Source: Aurelia coerulea
Taxonomy: Eukaryota > Cnidaria > Scyphozoa > Semaeostomeae > Ulmaridae
Assembly (NCBI GenBank): GCA_039566865.1
Contig: CM076949.1
Location: forward strand, 15,910,501-15,974,500
DNA: 64,000 nt
Reading direction: 5' to 3'
The translations under genes and the position numbers were made by a program. The notes under the pieces are model-generated. The model did no database searches, had not been told where the DNA came from, and was given only the letters and a program-made list of their open reading frames with translations. The first letter of the stretch is position 1, and every line of letters starts with the position of its first letter. Shown piece by piece: positions 44,604 through 56,459 of this stretch.

Positions 44604-45103
44604 AGCATTTGGAAAAGAAACCCAAGCAAAATTCTATGTCACAGAAGGTTCAGGAGGAGCATTGCTAGGACAAAAGACAGCAGAAAAACTAGATCTTTTA
44701 AGAGTAGGCCCAGCTCTAGGTTTAGAAGCAGATCCAGCAAGTTCACTTCATAAAGCAGTAAATGAAATCAGTCAAGATAAATCAACTGAACACAGGATAG
44801 ATCCAAAGATTCAGAAAGTTCTAGATAACAATAAAGAAGTATTTGAAGGCATGGGTAAATTCAAAGATTACAAGTTAAAGTTACACATTGATGAGAATAT
44901 CACTCCAGTTCAACAGCCAATCAGAAGATTACCATATCATACAAGAAAGAAAGTTTCTGCAGAATTAGAAAGATTGATGAAAAATGATTGCATAGAGAAA
45001 GTTAAAGGTCCAAGCACCTGGATAAATCCAATAGTAGTAGTACCAAAACCAAATGGGACTATAAGATTATGCTTAGACATGAGAAGAGCCAATGAAGCCA
45101 TAG
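44604..45103 (+). pseudogene. Gypsy element A: end of protease to early reverse transcriptase
   Basis: The frame resumes in the second half of the protease (TQAKFYVTEGSGGALLGQKT) and runs through the linker (KLHIDENITPVQQPIRRLPY) into RT (WINPIVVVPKPNGTIRLCLD). It stops making sense at NEAI, where the hAT-like element at 45104 begins. No stop codon occurs before that. It belongs with 46042-47949. Confidence 0.85.
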
Positions 45104-46041
45104 CAGGGGCGGATCTAGCCCGATTTTTGAGTGAGTTCCCAATGATGAGACCGAAGGCGAGCGAAGCGAGCCGAAAACATAGGGGGGTCCGGGGGTACTC
45201 CCCCGGGAAAATTTTTGCAGCCACGCCCTTTAGATTGCCTTAAAATGCTATCAAATTTTTCTTAATTAATTAATAACTGAAAAAATTTTGAAATAAAAAA
45301 ATCCGGCATCCTGCCAAACCTATCATTGTGTCATGATTATAAACAGGCCTAAGTTTACCTCAAATGCTTCTGCTTCAGCCAGCCATATTTTGCCTTATTG
45401 ACACATACAGGGGCCTTGTTTGTAGATCTGCTTAAAAATGATTCCAAATTCTTCTAAGCTTTCAGCGGAATATTCAATATTGCTGCTTTATCAAAGAGAA
45501 TTACATTCAGAGATCTTACCACCGTCCTCTTCCTTGCGAATTTGCCGCCATTCCGCCATCATCCACACAATTTCTCAGAATTTTTTTCAGCCTCAGTCTC
45601 AAGCAGACACTTAGGTCTCAGTTCCAAACATCGAGCCACGATGAGGTCTCAGTTCCCGGCGAAGGGAACAAAAGAAGTCTCAGTTCCGAACATTCTAAAC
45701 AATACTAAGGTCTCAGTTCCAAACATTTAAAGCAAACAACAAAACATAGGGATATTTCAGCCTGGAGCTATTTTTGTAAGGGCCTCCGCAGTGGTCTGAG
45801 GGTCCTTCAGGCAGTACGCATTGTGCTGAAATTTGCGAAACGTGGAGCCTGACAACAAATCTTTTCACACATCACATCACAATCATATGGCAGCGCGATC
45901 GAAAAGATACTGAAATTTTTAATTATTCTTTTCATCACAGATTTCATTTTCATAATTATCATAATTCTATTCTCAGAGACAAATCTATGAAATTTTGACT
46001 AAGTTCTCGAACTCATGGAACTCATGCTAAATCCGCCCCTG
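45104..46041. mobile_element. hAT-like element inside Gypsy element A
   Basis: Ends CAGGGGCGGATCTAGC and GCTAAATCCGCCCCTG are inverted with one mismatch, and 938 bp lie between the flanks. No 8-bp duplication is seen. About 20 codons of RT are missing at the site. Inside are GGCGAGCGAAGCGAGCC (also at 39392) and four GTCTCAGTTCC units at 45600-45730. It carries no transposase. Confidence 0.82.
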
Positions 46042-47949
46042 GCAAAATATTTCTCAAAGATTGATTTGAAAGAAGGGTATCACCAGCTAGAGTTAGCAGC
46101 GGAATCAAGACACATAACAACATTCCTAACACACAAAGGTTGTTTTCAATCAAAACGTCTTGTGTATGGAGTCAGTTCAGCCTTTGAGCAGTTTCAGAAG
46201 GTAATTGAGCAAAGCATTGCAGGTTGCCCAGGCACAAGATCAATATCTGATGACATTCTCATATGGTCATCAAGCATTGATGAAATGGCAGAGCGTCTGG
46301 ACACGCTATTCCATGCATTGCATGCCAGAAATCTAAAGATCAACCCAAAGAAATGTGTATTTGGAACAACAAAGCTCACATTCGCAGGATATTGTCTAAC
46401 AGACAAAGGAATTCATCCAGATCAATCCAAAGTAGATGCAGTCAACAATGCCAAAACCCCAACAAACGCAACAGAAGTAAGAAGTTTCCTAGGTCTAGTC
46501 AACTTTTGTTCACACTTCATCAAAGACTACGCCACACTTACAGAGCCACTGAGGAAACTAACCAGGAAAGAAACTACATTTGCATGGAACAAAGAACAGC
46601 AAGCAAGTTTCACAAAGCTAAAGGAAAGCCTAACAAATGCAAGCACAATGGCTTATTACCAGCCACACGCAGACACAAAAGTCATCGTAGACGCATCACC
46701 AGTAGGACTAGGAGCAATCCTAACTCAAAAGCAAGAAGATGGACAATTCAAGCCAGTAGTTTATGCATCACACGCATTAAGCCAAACAGAACAAAGATAT
46801 TCTCAGACAGAAAGAGAAGGTTTAGCAGCATTTTGGTCAACACAGAAGTTTCATTACTATTTGTATGACAGAGAATTCACAATAGTAACTGACCACAAAC
46901 CACTTGAAAAGCTCTTATCAGCAAGAGGAAGCCCTACACCAAGATTGCAAAGATGGTTACTTAAAATGCAACCATACAAGTACACAGTCCAGTATGAGCC
47001 AGGACACACAAATGCATCTGACGTCTTATCCCGTTCACCTTTACCAGCCACAGGAGAACAGTTAAGTGATGATACAGAACATTTCATCAACTCAATTGTA
47101 TATGATGCTATTCCTAAGTCAGTCACAATAGAAGAAATTCAAGAAATATCAAGAAATGATGAAATCTTGAAGAATGTCAAAGAACAGATCAAAACAGAGA
47201 AATGGTCAAAAAGTCCAGAGTACAAGCCATTTTTCCTGAGCCGGAATCAAAGATGATGTTATTTTAAAAGGCACAAAGCTAATAATCCCCACAGATCTAA
47301 GACAAAGAATACTAGCCTCAGCACACCAACATCACTTAGGTATTGTGAAAACCAAAGGATTATTGAGAGAAAAAGTATGGTGGCCAGGAATAGATCAAGA
47401 AGTGGAAAAGATGATAAAACATTGCCATGCATGTCAAGTAACAGGATCAAGTAAAGTCAATTATGAACCACTTGAAGCAACAGAGATACCTTCAACAAAT
47501 TGGCACACAGTAGCTTTAGACATCCAAGGACCATATCCAACAAAGGATTATCTGATAGCACTCATAGATTACAGATCAAGATATCCAGTAGTTGTGCAAG
47601 TCAAAACTATCAACATAAAAACTGTAATCAAAGCATTAGACAAGATATTTTCTATGTTTGGTTATGTACAGAAATTAGTTGCTGACAATGGAAAACAGCT
47701 CATTTCAGATGAATTCAAACAGTACCTCAAACAACATGGAGTAAAGCTAAGGAATGTCACACCGTATTCACCTTGGGTCAATGGTGAAGTTGAACGATTC
47801 AACAGATCACTCAAAAAGGCAAATCAATGCGCACATGCAGAAGGAAAAGATTGGAGAGAAGAGCTTAACAAGTTTCTATTGCTCTACAGAACAACGCCGC
47901 ACGCAACAACAGGACAGTGCCCAGCTACAGTATTTTTTGGCTATCTTGA
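46042..47949 (+). pseudogene. Gypsy element A: reverse transcriptase, RNase H and integrase (frameshifted, truncated)
   Basis: From 46042 the frame has AKYFSKIDLKEGYHQLEL, SDDILIW at the active site (Ser-Asp-Asp-like in place of the usual aromatic-x-Asp-Asp), RNase H (VIVDASPVGLGAIL, TEREGL, TDHKPLE) and the linker to 47256. A shift near 47235 moves the integrase to another frame: H2C2 finger (HQHHLG..C..C), ALDIQGPYP, VADNGKQL and NGEVERFNRSL. It ends at about 47949 (VFFGYLE) where the palindromic element takes over. Neither the rest of the integrase nor the 3' LTR appears in the window. Confidence 0.88.
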
Positions 47950-50438
47950 AAACATGGAATGTGGAATACTGGAATGGAATACTGGAATGACATGGAATAC
48001 TGGAATACTGGAATACCATAGAAAACTAATTAATATTCCATGGAATGCTAATTGATATTCCATGGAATGCTAATTGATATTCCATGGAATATCAATTATG
48101 TTTCTATGGCATTCCAGTATTCCATGGAATATCAATTAGCATTCCATGAAATACTTAAAAATAGGTTTATATCCCAGACATCTTTTCTTTTTTTGATTGT
48201 TATGTCTTATCAAGCAATTATTCTCAATTAACTTTGTCGGAGTGGCAGCAATTATTCCTTTTGTCAAGGAGATACAACCATTGTAAAGACTAAGTTCATG
48301 TTATGAAATATTTGTCGATGATCAGATAACTTTAGTATCTCAACTTAAACCAATAAATCTTTGCCAGTACTTTTGATTCACTTGATGCAAAAGGTAGAAA
48401 TTCTTCAGATCCTTTGATAGAAATTTCTAAGGATCATACAATAAAGCTCTTTATCTGCCAATCAATTGCGTAATGTCTTTTCATCAGACCTGCATACCTT
48501 CATCGATTAATCTTCTATGAATGGGAACTTTAGACCCAATGCATGTGGCAAGATATCAGTTCCCAATAAATTTCCCATGTGCAGATTTTCACATGAACGC
48601 AGTTCAGTTGGCATTCTTTCAGTGCAGTAACAGATTTCTATGCGATTGCATGGTAGATCAAAGCGAATTCGCTACTTATATGCTAAAATCTTAGCTAGAT
48701 ATCTTTTTCAAATATTGTAAAAATTGTATAAAATTCCAAGTTTGCCATGCTGATTCCTCTCACCCAAACCTATTTGTTCCAATATTTCTGCGAAGGGGGT
48801 GTTTCCTCTCAGACAAGTACAATAGTTTAAAGGAACAAGTTTGGTCTGCAAAAGTTTGACAACATTCTGTCCATTACTTTTTGTCAGAATTACGTTTAGT
48901 GCCGTCTGCAAATTTTATGGTGCACATTTTCTCAGTAAATTTCTGATTTGGAGCATTCATTGCCAACCGTTGATTATAATTAGATTGATTCGATCCCATA
49001 ACAAGCGAAAGATTTGCTCAATAAGTTTTAAAATTTACAATTTTCGAAAAAGTTTCTAACACCATCTTGGTCGCAGTTTCTGGTTGGTAAAATTTTTCGT
49101 ACAAAGCATTAGTTTGAAAGGCACAGCGGTCCCTCTTTATCATCAGCAAAGCATGTGAGAAAGAAACGCTGTTAGTCTTATCGCTATTGAACTTCTGTCA
49201 TTGTGAGATATTTGTAAGTTCACCCATCTGTTTTGCTCTATATGTTGCCTTTAAGCAGTTTTGAATTAATTTATTGATGGCATGATTTACACGTATTTCT
49301 TTTTATGAGAAACTAAGAATTGGGGTCAGTACTGAAAGTTTCTTAAAATTTTCAGATTTTGGGTACTCAGAGTTTCTTACGAGTTTCTTAGAGGTTCCAT
49401 AACAATCTACATTTTCACTACTTGTGCTCTCGTGAACATTTCAAAACAATGTTTTTGAGCTTTTCCCACGTTTAGATATTACTCAAGTACCCTACGAGTA
49501 ATAAGATATAGGAAACAAGTGAAAATAAAGTAAAAATATGTCAAGGATTTCCTGTATCAAAGTATATGCTTGGGGACTGGCAAGCATCGAACGTTCGGAC
49601 CGATAGTTTGCGAAATCTACTGAACCAAAACTTCCATTGCCAATTCGTCGTAGATCATATAAATCTTGCCATACAAAGGCTATAAACTGTGGAATGCTTG
49701 CTCAAAGGTCTTCGCATTTTCTTGGTTTTGGGAACTTAAATGTGGCAGCCATTCTGGCAATAAGTGAAGAGCCTGATCTCACTGCGCGTGGAACAGGTCA
49801 ACAGATTAATCATCATCCTACCCAACTTGCAACAACAGGGGGGGGGGTACTCGGTGGAGGGCACCCTACCAGAAAATATATTTCAAAAATCTGGGATCCT
49901 TTTAATCCTAGAATCCTTTGCCGTTATGAACCAAGTTTTAAGAACAAACAAGTTTTAAAGTTGCATAGTTGAGGTAAATTACATTTGAAATAAAATGCTT
50001 TATTTGAAGCATAGTTTGACTATGTTTGATCTTTATTGTATGATCCTTAGAAATTTCTATCAAAGGATCTGAAGAATTTCTACCTTTTGCATCAAGTGAA
50101 TCGAAAGTACTGGCACAGATTGATTGGTTTAAGTTGAGATACTAAAGTTATCTGTTCATCGACAAGTATTTCATAACATGAACTTAGTCTTTACAATGGT
50201 GGTATCTCCTTGACAAAAGGAATGATTGCTGCCACTCCAAAAAAGTTAATTGAGAATAATTGCTTGATAAGACATAACAATCAAGAAAAAAGAGATATCT
50301 GGGATATAAGCCTATTTAAGTATTGCATGGAAGGCTAATTGATATTCCATGGAATACTGGAATGCCATAGAAACATAATTGATATTCCATGGAATATCAA
50401 TTAGCATTCCATGGAATATCAATTAGCATTCCATGGAA
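47950..50438. mobile_element. 2.5-kb palindromic element with ATTCCATGGAAT tips
   Basis: Bases 47960-48450 mirror 50035-50438, including GATCCTTTGATAGAAATTTC, AATTCTTCAGATCC and TCAAGCAATTATTCTCAATT. The tips consist of repeated ATTCCATGGAATATCAATTAGC-type units (the 12-mer ATTCCATGGAAT is itself a palindrome). The 1.6-kb centre (48460-50030) has no gene that I recognise. A GGGGGTACTCGG stretch at 49839 resembles a terminus of the GGGGGTAC family. Confidence 0.82.
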
Positions 50439-51582
50439 TCTTATATATAACGGGTGCACGATCGGTTAAGATTGTTCTTTTGTGGTGGAATATGTTTGTG
50501 TGCAGTGTCGGGATCCCTATGTTCCCGTGCCCCCTCGCCGCCGCTCTTCCACTCCAAAAATCACCCCGAAAATCTAAGTTAGCCGAATGTGTGTGAGAAG
50601 TTGGGGGCAGCCACTCGGGCAGGGGTACGAGCGGGGCAACTTTTTGGCAGACGTCCTATTTTCCAGTTTGACGTACGCTCAACGTCACGGAACAATCGAG
50701 GTGAGTCACTAACGACTCTTGATGGGGTCATCAAGGGTCGTTAACGGACAAAATCGGTTTGTCAACGGAAAACAATGCTGGATTGTCAACAACCTAGGGG
50801 CTACGTAACACCGACGTCACGCAATGGAACTTCACAGGGGCTCAGTTCCTCCTCCGCAACAGGTGGGGCAAACACCCACAAAAACAATTGGACAACTGAC
50901 TGGGGGCAGTCACGTGTTGGCACCCCATGTCACGTGACTCACTTGGCACGTTGCCAAAATTTGTCATGTGACCTATCCTGTGACTTGGCAAGTCCCTACG
51001 TTTCGAGTGAGCTCAATGTGGAAGTAAACAACAAGTTAGGCCTATTCCCCTCTACTGAAGCAAGAAGTAACACTGCTCTGTCGCGAAAAATACGCAAGTA
51101 GCATATAACTCCAGCTTTCTTCCTGCTCCAGCGAAAACATAGGCCTACTTACGTTTCACTTCCATGCTCTTCATTCTGAAACTTCCGTTGAATTCCCATC
51201 ACTTTTTCCCCCAAGGTAATTTCATCCAATTTAAATTCCATAATCGCTGTTTTCCAAGATCTACTCCCCAAACAAACACTCCTGTAGATATTTCAACTTC
51301 ACGAATCACTATCCTAACATTCAGCGGTCAACTAAAGCTCATCTGCACGACCAAATCTTACGACGCAACAGATTTTGCAGGTAATTTTATCGTGCCAAGA
51401 TCATTAGGAAGCCACTTCTCCGGGAAACAATCGTTATAAGGACGATCACATCATTAGTTGCTCATTACTTCAATAAATAATGAATACGTTCACCCGCACA
51501 GAGGTTATTGTGCGCAGCAGTCAGCACTTATCCAGGAAAGACAAAAGGTACTTCCTGTTAGCTATTTTCACATTACCTAGCC

Positions 51583-52365
51583 CCTCTACCATATGCAGAT
51601 TGCCATTGGCTAATTTGGATTGGTACAGACCCCATAGTGAAGCTACTAAAGATGAAAGCCGACTGTTATTGGCTAATTTCAAATGACCTAACCGATCTAG
51701 CATATGCAGATTGCCATTGGCCAATTTCAATTGGTACAAACCCAATAGTGAAGCTACTAAAGACGAAAGCCGACTGTTATTGCCTAATTTCAAATGACCA
51801 AACCGATCTAGCATATGCAGATTGCCATTGGCTAATTTCAATTGCTACAGATCCCATAGTGAAGCTACTAAAGGCGAAAGCCGACTGTTATTGGCTAATT
51901 TCAAATGACCCAACCCATCTACCATATGCAGATTGCCATTGGCTAATTTCAATTGGTACAAACTCCATAGTTAAGCTACTAAAGATGAAAGCTGACTGTT
52001 ATTGGCTAATTTCAAATGACCCAACCCATCTAGCATAGGCAGATTGCCATTGGCTAATTTCAATTGGTACAAACTCCATACTGAACTTACTAAAGGTGAA
52101 AGCCGACTGTTATTGGCTAATTTCAAATGACCGAGCAAATCTACCATATGGAGATTCCCATTGGCCAATTTCAATTTTTACAAATCCAGTAGTGAAGCTA
52201 CTAAAGATGAAAGCCGACTCTTATTGGCTCATTTCAAATGACCCAACCCATCTAGCATAGGCAGATTGCCATTGGCTAATTTCAATTGGTACAAACTCCA
52301 TACTGAACTTACTAAACATAATAGCCGACTCTTATTGGCTAATTTCAAATGACCTATCCCATACA
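51583..52365. repeat. 111-bp tandem array, about seven copies
   Basis: Each unit holds ATGCAGATTGCCATTGGC, TTTCAATTGGTACAAAC, GAAGCTACTAAAG and CGACTGTTATTGGCTAATTT. Successive GACC starts at 51685 and 51796 give the period. Because 111 is divisible by three, frames stay open on both strands; I do not regard them as genes. ATTGGCTAAT may be read as inverted CCAAT boxes. Confidence 0.93.
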
Positions 52366-52399
52366 AAAGGAGGCTACACTGTGAGGGCAGTCATACTAT

Positions 52400-53640
52400 C
52401 TCACATTAGTTGGGGGCAGTCACGTGTCTGCCCCCATGTCACGTGACTTACTTGGCAAAGTTCCAAAATTGGTCATGTGACTTGGCACGGTGCCAAGTTA
52501 CGGTCATGTGACTTGGCACTTTGCCAAATTATGTGACGTCATTTGGCACTGTGCCAACTTCCCCCCACAAATGCCCCTGTGCATGAGCAGTCCATTTCCT
52601 TCACTATTTCCTGAAAACTTTCCTCCAAGGGCTGAGTATAACTCTTCCAGTCTTCCTACCTGATGTTATCTTCCACAAGGGAGGCTGAGATCTACGGAAA
52701 CGTTCTAAAATAACAACAACGTCAGCAAATGCAACTAAGGGAACTCAGCCAAGAAGAGCAACTACATTAATGGCCGGAGTTAAAGCTACTGCGAAGAACT
52801 TCAACAACTAATGCAACCAAAACAGCGAGGTTTACCTTGCACAAATAACACTAATAACGCAAGGATAGCAACTAAGGGCACAAAAGCTACTACGGCCACT
52901 ATGGCAACAATTACGACTACATCTTCTCTACTAAACAAATAACGCACATAACAAAACGAAGTTAACAACTAATTTCTCCCACAACAAACGCTACCAACGC
53001 CACAAAGAAAGAAAGACAACTATGGCAACGAAGGAATCTAAATCAACTCTACTAGGGAGACTGGAGATCTACCGAAGCGGTCATAATAATCACAACGTCA
53101 CGAAATGCAACTGCAACTTACGACAATGAGGCAAGAAGACCAACTTCATTAAATCAAGGGGTGAACGCAACAAACGCTACTTGGGCAACAAAATGAACAA
53201 CGCTACCACAACAACAATCGTACCATCAATAACGGCAAAAAGCTACTATGGCCGCTAAGCCAAGAATTACGACTACATCATTTCTACCAAACAAATAACG
53301 CATACACTAAAACAAAGGCAACAACTAATTTCTCCAACAACGAAGGCTACTAAGGCCACAAAAGAAACAAACACCTAAGTGAACAAATACCAGACAACTA
53401 AATCAACCCTACTGAAGCAAATGAGCTGCCTGGGGAAGCCAAGGGGTCTATCTCTCTTCCCAAAAAGCCTACGGGACTCTTTAAAACAATAGGGTTTCTA
53501 GGGAATTTTGATGGATTTTGCTTTAAAAAATTATGGATTACATTAAATGCAAACTACCGCTCCCCCAACCCCACCCTTGGGCTACTAACGCCACTAAAGT
53601 AAAGAGGATAGCTAGAAAACAATAACAATATAATGTGAAT
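52400..53640. repeat. Long repeat block, copy a
   Basis: It begins with GGGGCAGTCACGTG and TTGGCAC/GTGCCAA palindromes. AACGTTCTAAAATAACAACA, CAGCGAGGTTTACCTTGCAC and GGGGTCTATCTCTCTTCCCA follow. It ends near AGCTAGAAAACAATAACA. The composition is dominated by CAACTAA- and CTACTAA-like words. Confidence 0.85.
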
Positions 53641-53984
53641 TAATGAAAATAGAAGAGAATAAAGTTAACTGCATATCTATAGACATTGTTATTTTTGTTA
53701 TTATTTTTATTATAGATAATCTATTTAAAGTAGGCTAGAAAATAAATAGCTAAAATTGCAACTAATTCAGGCTACCAGAGCTAATTAACGCCTACTAAGA
53801 AGGCCTACTACTAATTAAGGCCTACTGCTAATTAAGGCCTACTACTAACACACTTCAGGTACGTGAAGAACTGCGGCAACTATTCTCACTTCATCTACCA
53901 ATGCAACTACATCAGCTAAGGTAGCTAGAACAATGACGGATAACAAGAGCAAGTATAAAGCAATAATACCAACGAAGAGAATAA

Positions 53985-54119
53985 CACTGAAAGTACTGAC
54001 ATTGTGGCGCGCGAAGCGCGACAGTGGCCGCCGCAGGCGGCCCGGGCGCCGAAGGCGCCCAAGCCCTCCGCAGGAGCTAGGAATCCGAACCCGCGCGCAG
54101 CGCGGGTTCGGATTCCTAG
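53985..54119 (+). terminator. Hairpin cluster at 3' end of Helitron-like unit 1
   Basis: Successive perfect or near-perfect stems: GCGCGCGAAGCGCG, GCCGCCGCAGGCGGC, GGGCGCCGAAGGCGCCC and the 16-bp stem before CTAG. Several loops read GCA or GAA. It is GC-rich in an AT-rich surrounding. In Helitrons the terminal hairpin marks the end for rolling-circle replication; it is not meant here as a transcription terminator. Confidence 0.65.
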
Positions 54120-54799
54120 TCTATATACATAAGGAGTGAGCGGTCAGATCAAACGCTCAATTTGGTCCTCTCCCACAGCGAGATCTCAGCTCTCCCGCTC
54201 TCGGCAATCTCGCTCTTCGTCTCGAAAAATCGACGGGAAGATCTATGCGCCTCATCAGAGCTCCAAATTTTGGGGTCACCTCCACCTGCTGGGGTATCAG
54301 CGGGGCAAATTCCCTGGCAGTCTTCTTCAGCAGGTCATTGTTTTTGATTGACAGCCGATTGTCTTCCCAACTGATGACACTTGATGGTGCTATCAAGGGC
54401 TATCAACGAACAATCCACTCAGTGCTCGGTGGTAAACAACATACACGTCACATCGGCCGTGGTCACGTGCACATTCACCCTCGCAGGGGCTGGCAGGCTC
54501 GTGCCAGCGGTATCCTCCTTCACAACGGCGCGCTCTGTCAGGGCTTCATCCCCCAGTATGGACGATGTCGTTGGGTGGTGGGGTGCATCATCGGTACCAG
54601 CGATTAGTACCACCTATTGGGGGATGTCACGTGACCACACCCATATCACGTGATATTTTCTCCTCCACAATGGTGCTCTTTATAAGAATATACAGGGCTC
54701 CCTGTATGAAAATGCTTCATTACAGGGGTGATAGTAAGTAAAGACTACATCAGTTAATAACTAAGGAGTACAGTATGTAGGGTGCTAAAATGTATATTT

Positions 54800-55530
54800 G
54801 TTTGGGGCAGTCACGTGCCTAGCCCCCATGTCACGTGACTTACTTGGTAAAGTTCCAACATTGGTCATGTGACTTGGCACGGTGCCAAGTTCCGGTCATG
54901 TGACTTGGCACTTTGCCAAATTATGTGACGTCATTTGGCACTGCGCCAACTTCCCCCCACGAATGCCCCTGTGCATGAGCAGTCCATTTCCTTCACTATT
55001 TCCTGAAAACTTCCCTCGAAGGGCTGAGTATAACTCTTGCAGTCTTCCTACCTGATGTTGTCTTCCACAAGGGAGGCTGAGATCTACGGAAACGTTCTAA
55101 AATAACAACAACGTCAGCAAATGCAACTAAGGGAACTCAGCCAAGAAGAGCAACTACATTAAAATAAAGGCAACAGCTAATTTCTCCAACAACGAAGGCT
55201 ACTAACGCCACAAAACAAACAAACAAACACATAAGTGAACAAATACCAGGCAACTACATCAACACTACTGAAGCAAAAACAGCTGCCTGAGGAAGCCAAG
55301 GGGTCTATCTCTCTTCCCAAAAAGCCTCCGAGACTCTTTTAAACAATGGGGTTTGTAGGGAATTTTGATGGATTTTTCATTCAAAAAATTCTGGATTAAA
55401 TTAAATGCAAACTACCGCTCCCGCACCCCGCCCTTGGGCTACTAACGCCACTAAAGTCAAGAGGATGGCTAGAAAACAATAACAATAAATGTGATTTAAT
55501 GAAAAAAGAAGAGAATGAAGTTAACTGCAG
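54800..55530. repeat. Long repeat block, copy b (internally deleted)
   Basis: It follows copy a closely up to AAGAGCAACTACATT, then jumps to AAAATAAAGGCAACA, omitting about 550 bp (52770-53320). It ends with the same AGAAAACAATAACAATA phrase. Confidence 0.8.
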
Positions 55531-56459
55531 TAACTATAGACATTATTATTTTTGTTATTATTATTATTATTAAAAATCCATTTAAATTAGGCACGTTCAC
55601 CTTCGCAGGGGCGGGCAAGGTGGTGCCAGCGGTATCCTCCTTCACAACGGCGCTCTGTCAGGGCTTCATCCCGCAGTATCAACGAGGTGGTAGGGTGGTG
55701 GTGGGGTGCATGATCGGTCCCAGCGATTATTATCACCTATTGGGAGCTCTCACGTGACCACACTCATATCACGTGATATCTTCTCCTCCACAATGGTGCT
55801 CTTTCTAAGAATATACGGAGCTCTATTTATGAAAATGCTTAAATGACACCGGTTATAGTAAGTTAAGACAATACAAGTTTGTTACTAAGGAACAATAGGG
55901 TGCTACCACGGTTAATTGTTGGGGGCAGTCACGTGCCTAGCCCCCATGTCACGTGACTTACCTGGCAAGTTGCCAATGTAGGTCACGTGGGGGCTAACAT
56001 GGGTAAAAAGATAAAATCAAATCAAATCGAGCTATAACCAACTCCACTTAGGTAAGAAACGCAACCAGATCTACTTAGCAACTAAAACAAGACGCCAACT
56101 AACGCAAGAAAGCCCACTAAAGCTACCAAGGCCAATAAGACAACTAAGGGCACTGAAGGTCCTGGCTCAACTAAGTCCATGGGCAAGAAGCGCAGCTACA
56201 TCTACTCAACAACTAAGAAGCCAACTAACATAAGTAAGGCCACTAAACCAACCGAGGCCGGTTAGACAACTAACGCAACTAAAAGCGCTAAGGCAGCTAT
56301 GTAAACGAAACGATGATTTTCGCAGTTTTTCTGAAAGGTCTTCACATAGGATTTTCATATTTTTTCCAAAATGAAGGTTGCCGTTTGGACATAAATCATT
56401 GTACTTCACTAAGGAACAAACCAAACATTCGTATCTTGTACCATTGCTCGGATATAAGT

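Larger units (their letters stand above)
50439..54119 (+). mobile_element. Helitron-like unit 1 (TC start, hairpin, CTAG end)
   Basis: It starts A|TCTTATATATAACGG. It ends with a perfect 16-bp stem, GAATCCGAACCCGCGC, loop GCA, then CTAG|T. Helitrons begin TC, end in a hairpin followed by CTRR, and insert between A and T, as seen here. Its first 350 bp resemble the start of unit 2 (54120). Inside are the 111-bp array and the palindrome-rich repeats. No Rep/helicase is encoded, so it would be non-autonomous. Confidence 0.62.

Noticed and set aside
40188..44608. A normal retrotransposon insertion with target duplication
   Set aside because: The five bases on each side differ, and the host element's reading does not resume at the same codon.
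51637..52038. 133-codon frame in the tandem array
   Set aside because: A 111-bp unit keeps several frames open on both strands; there is no start context or domain.
51583..52365. CRISPR-like array
   Set aside because: Units are whole repeats without unique spacers, in a eukaryotic genome.
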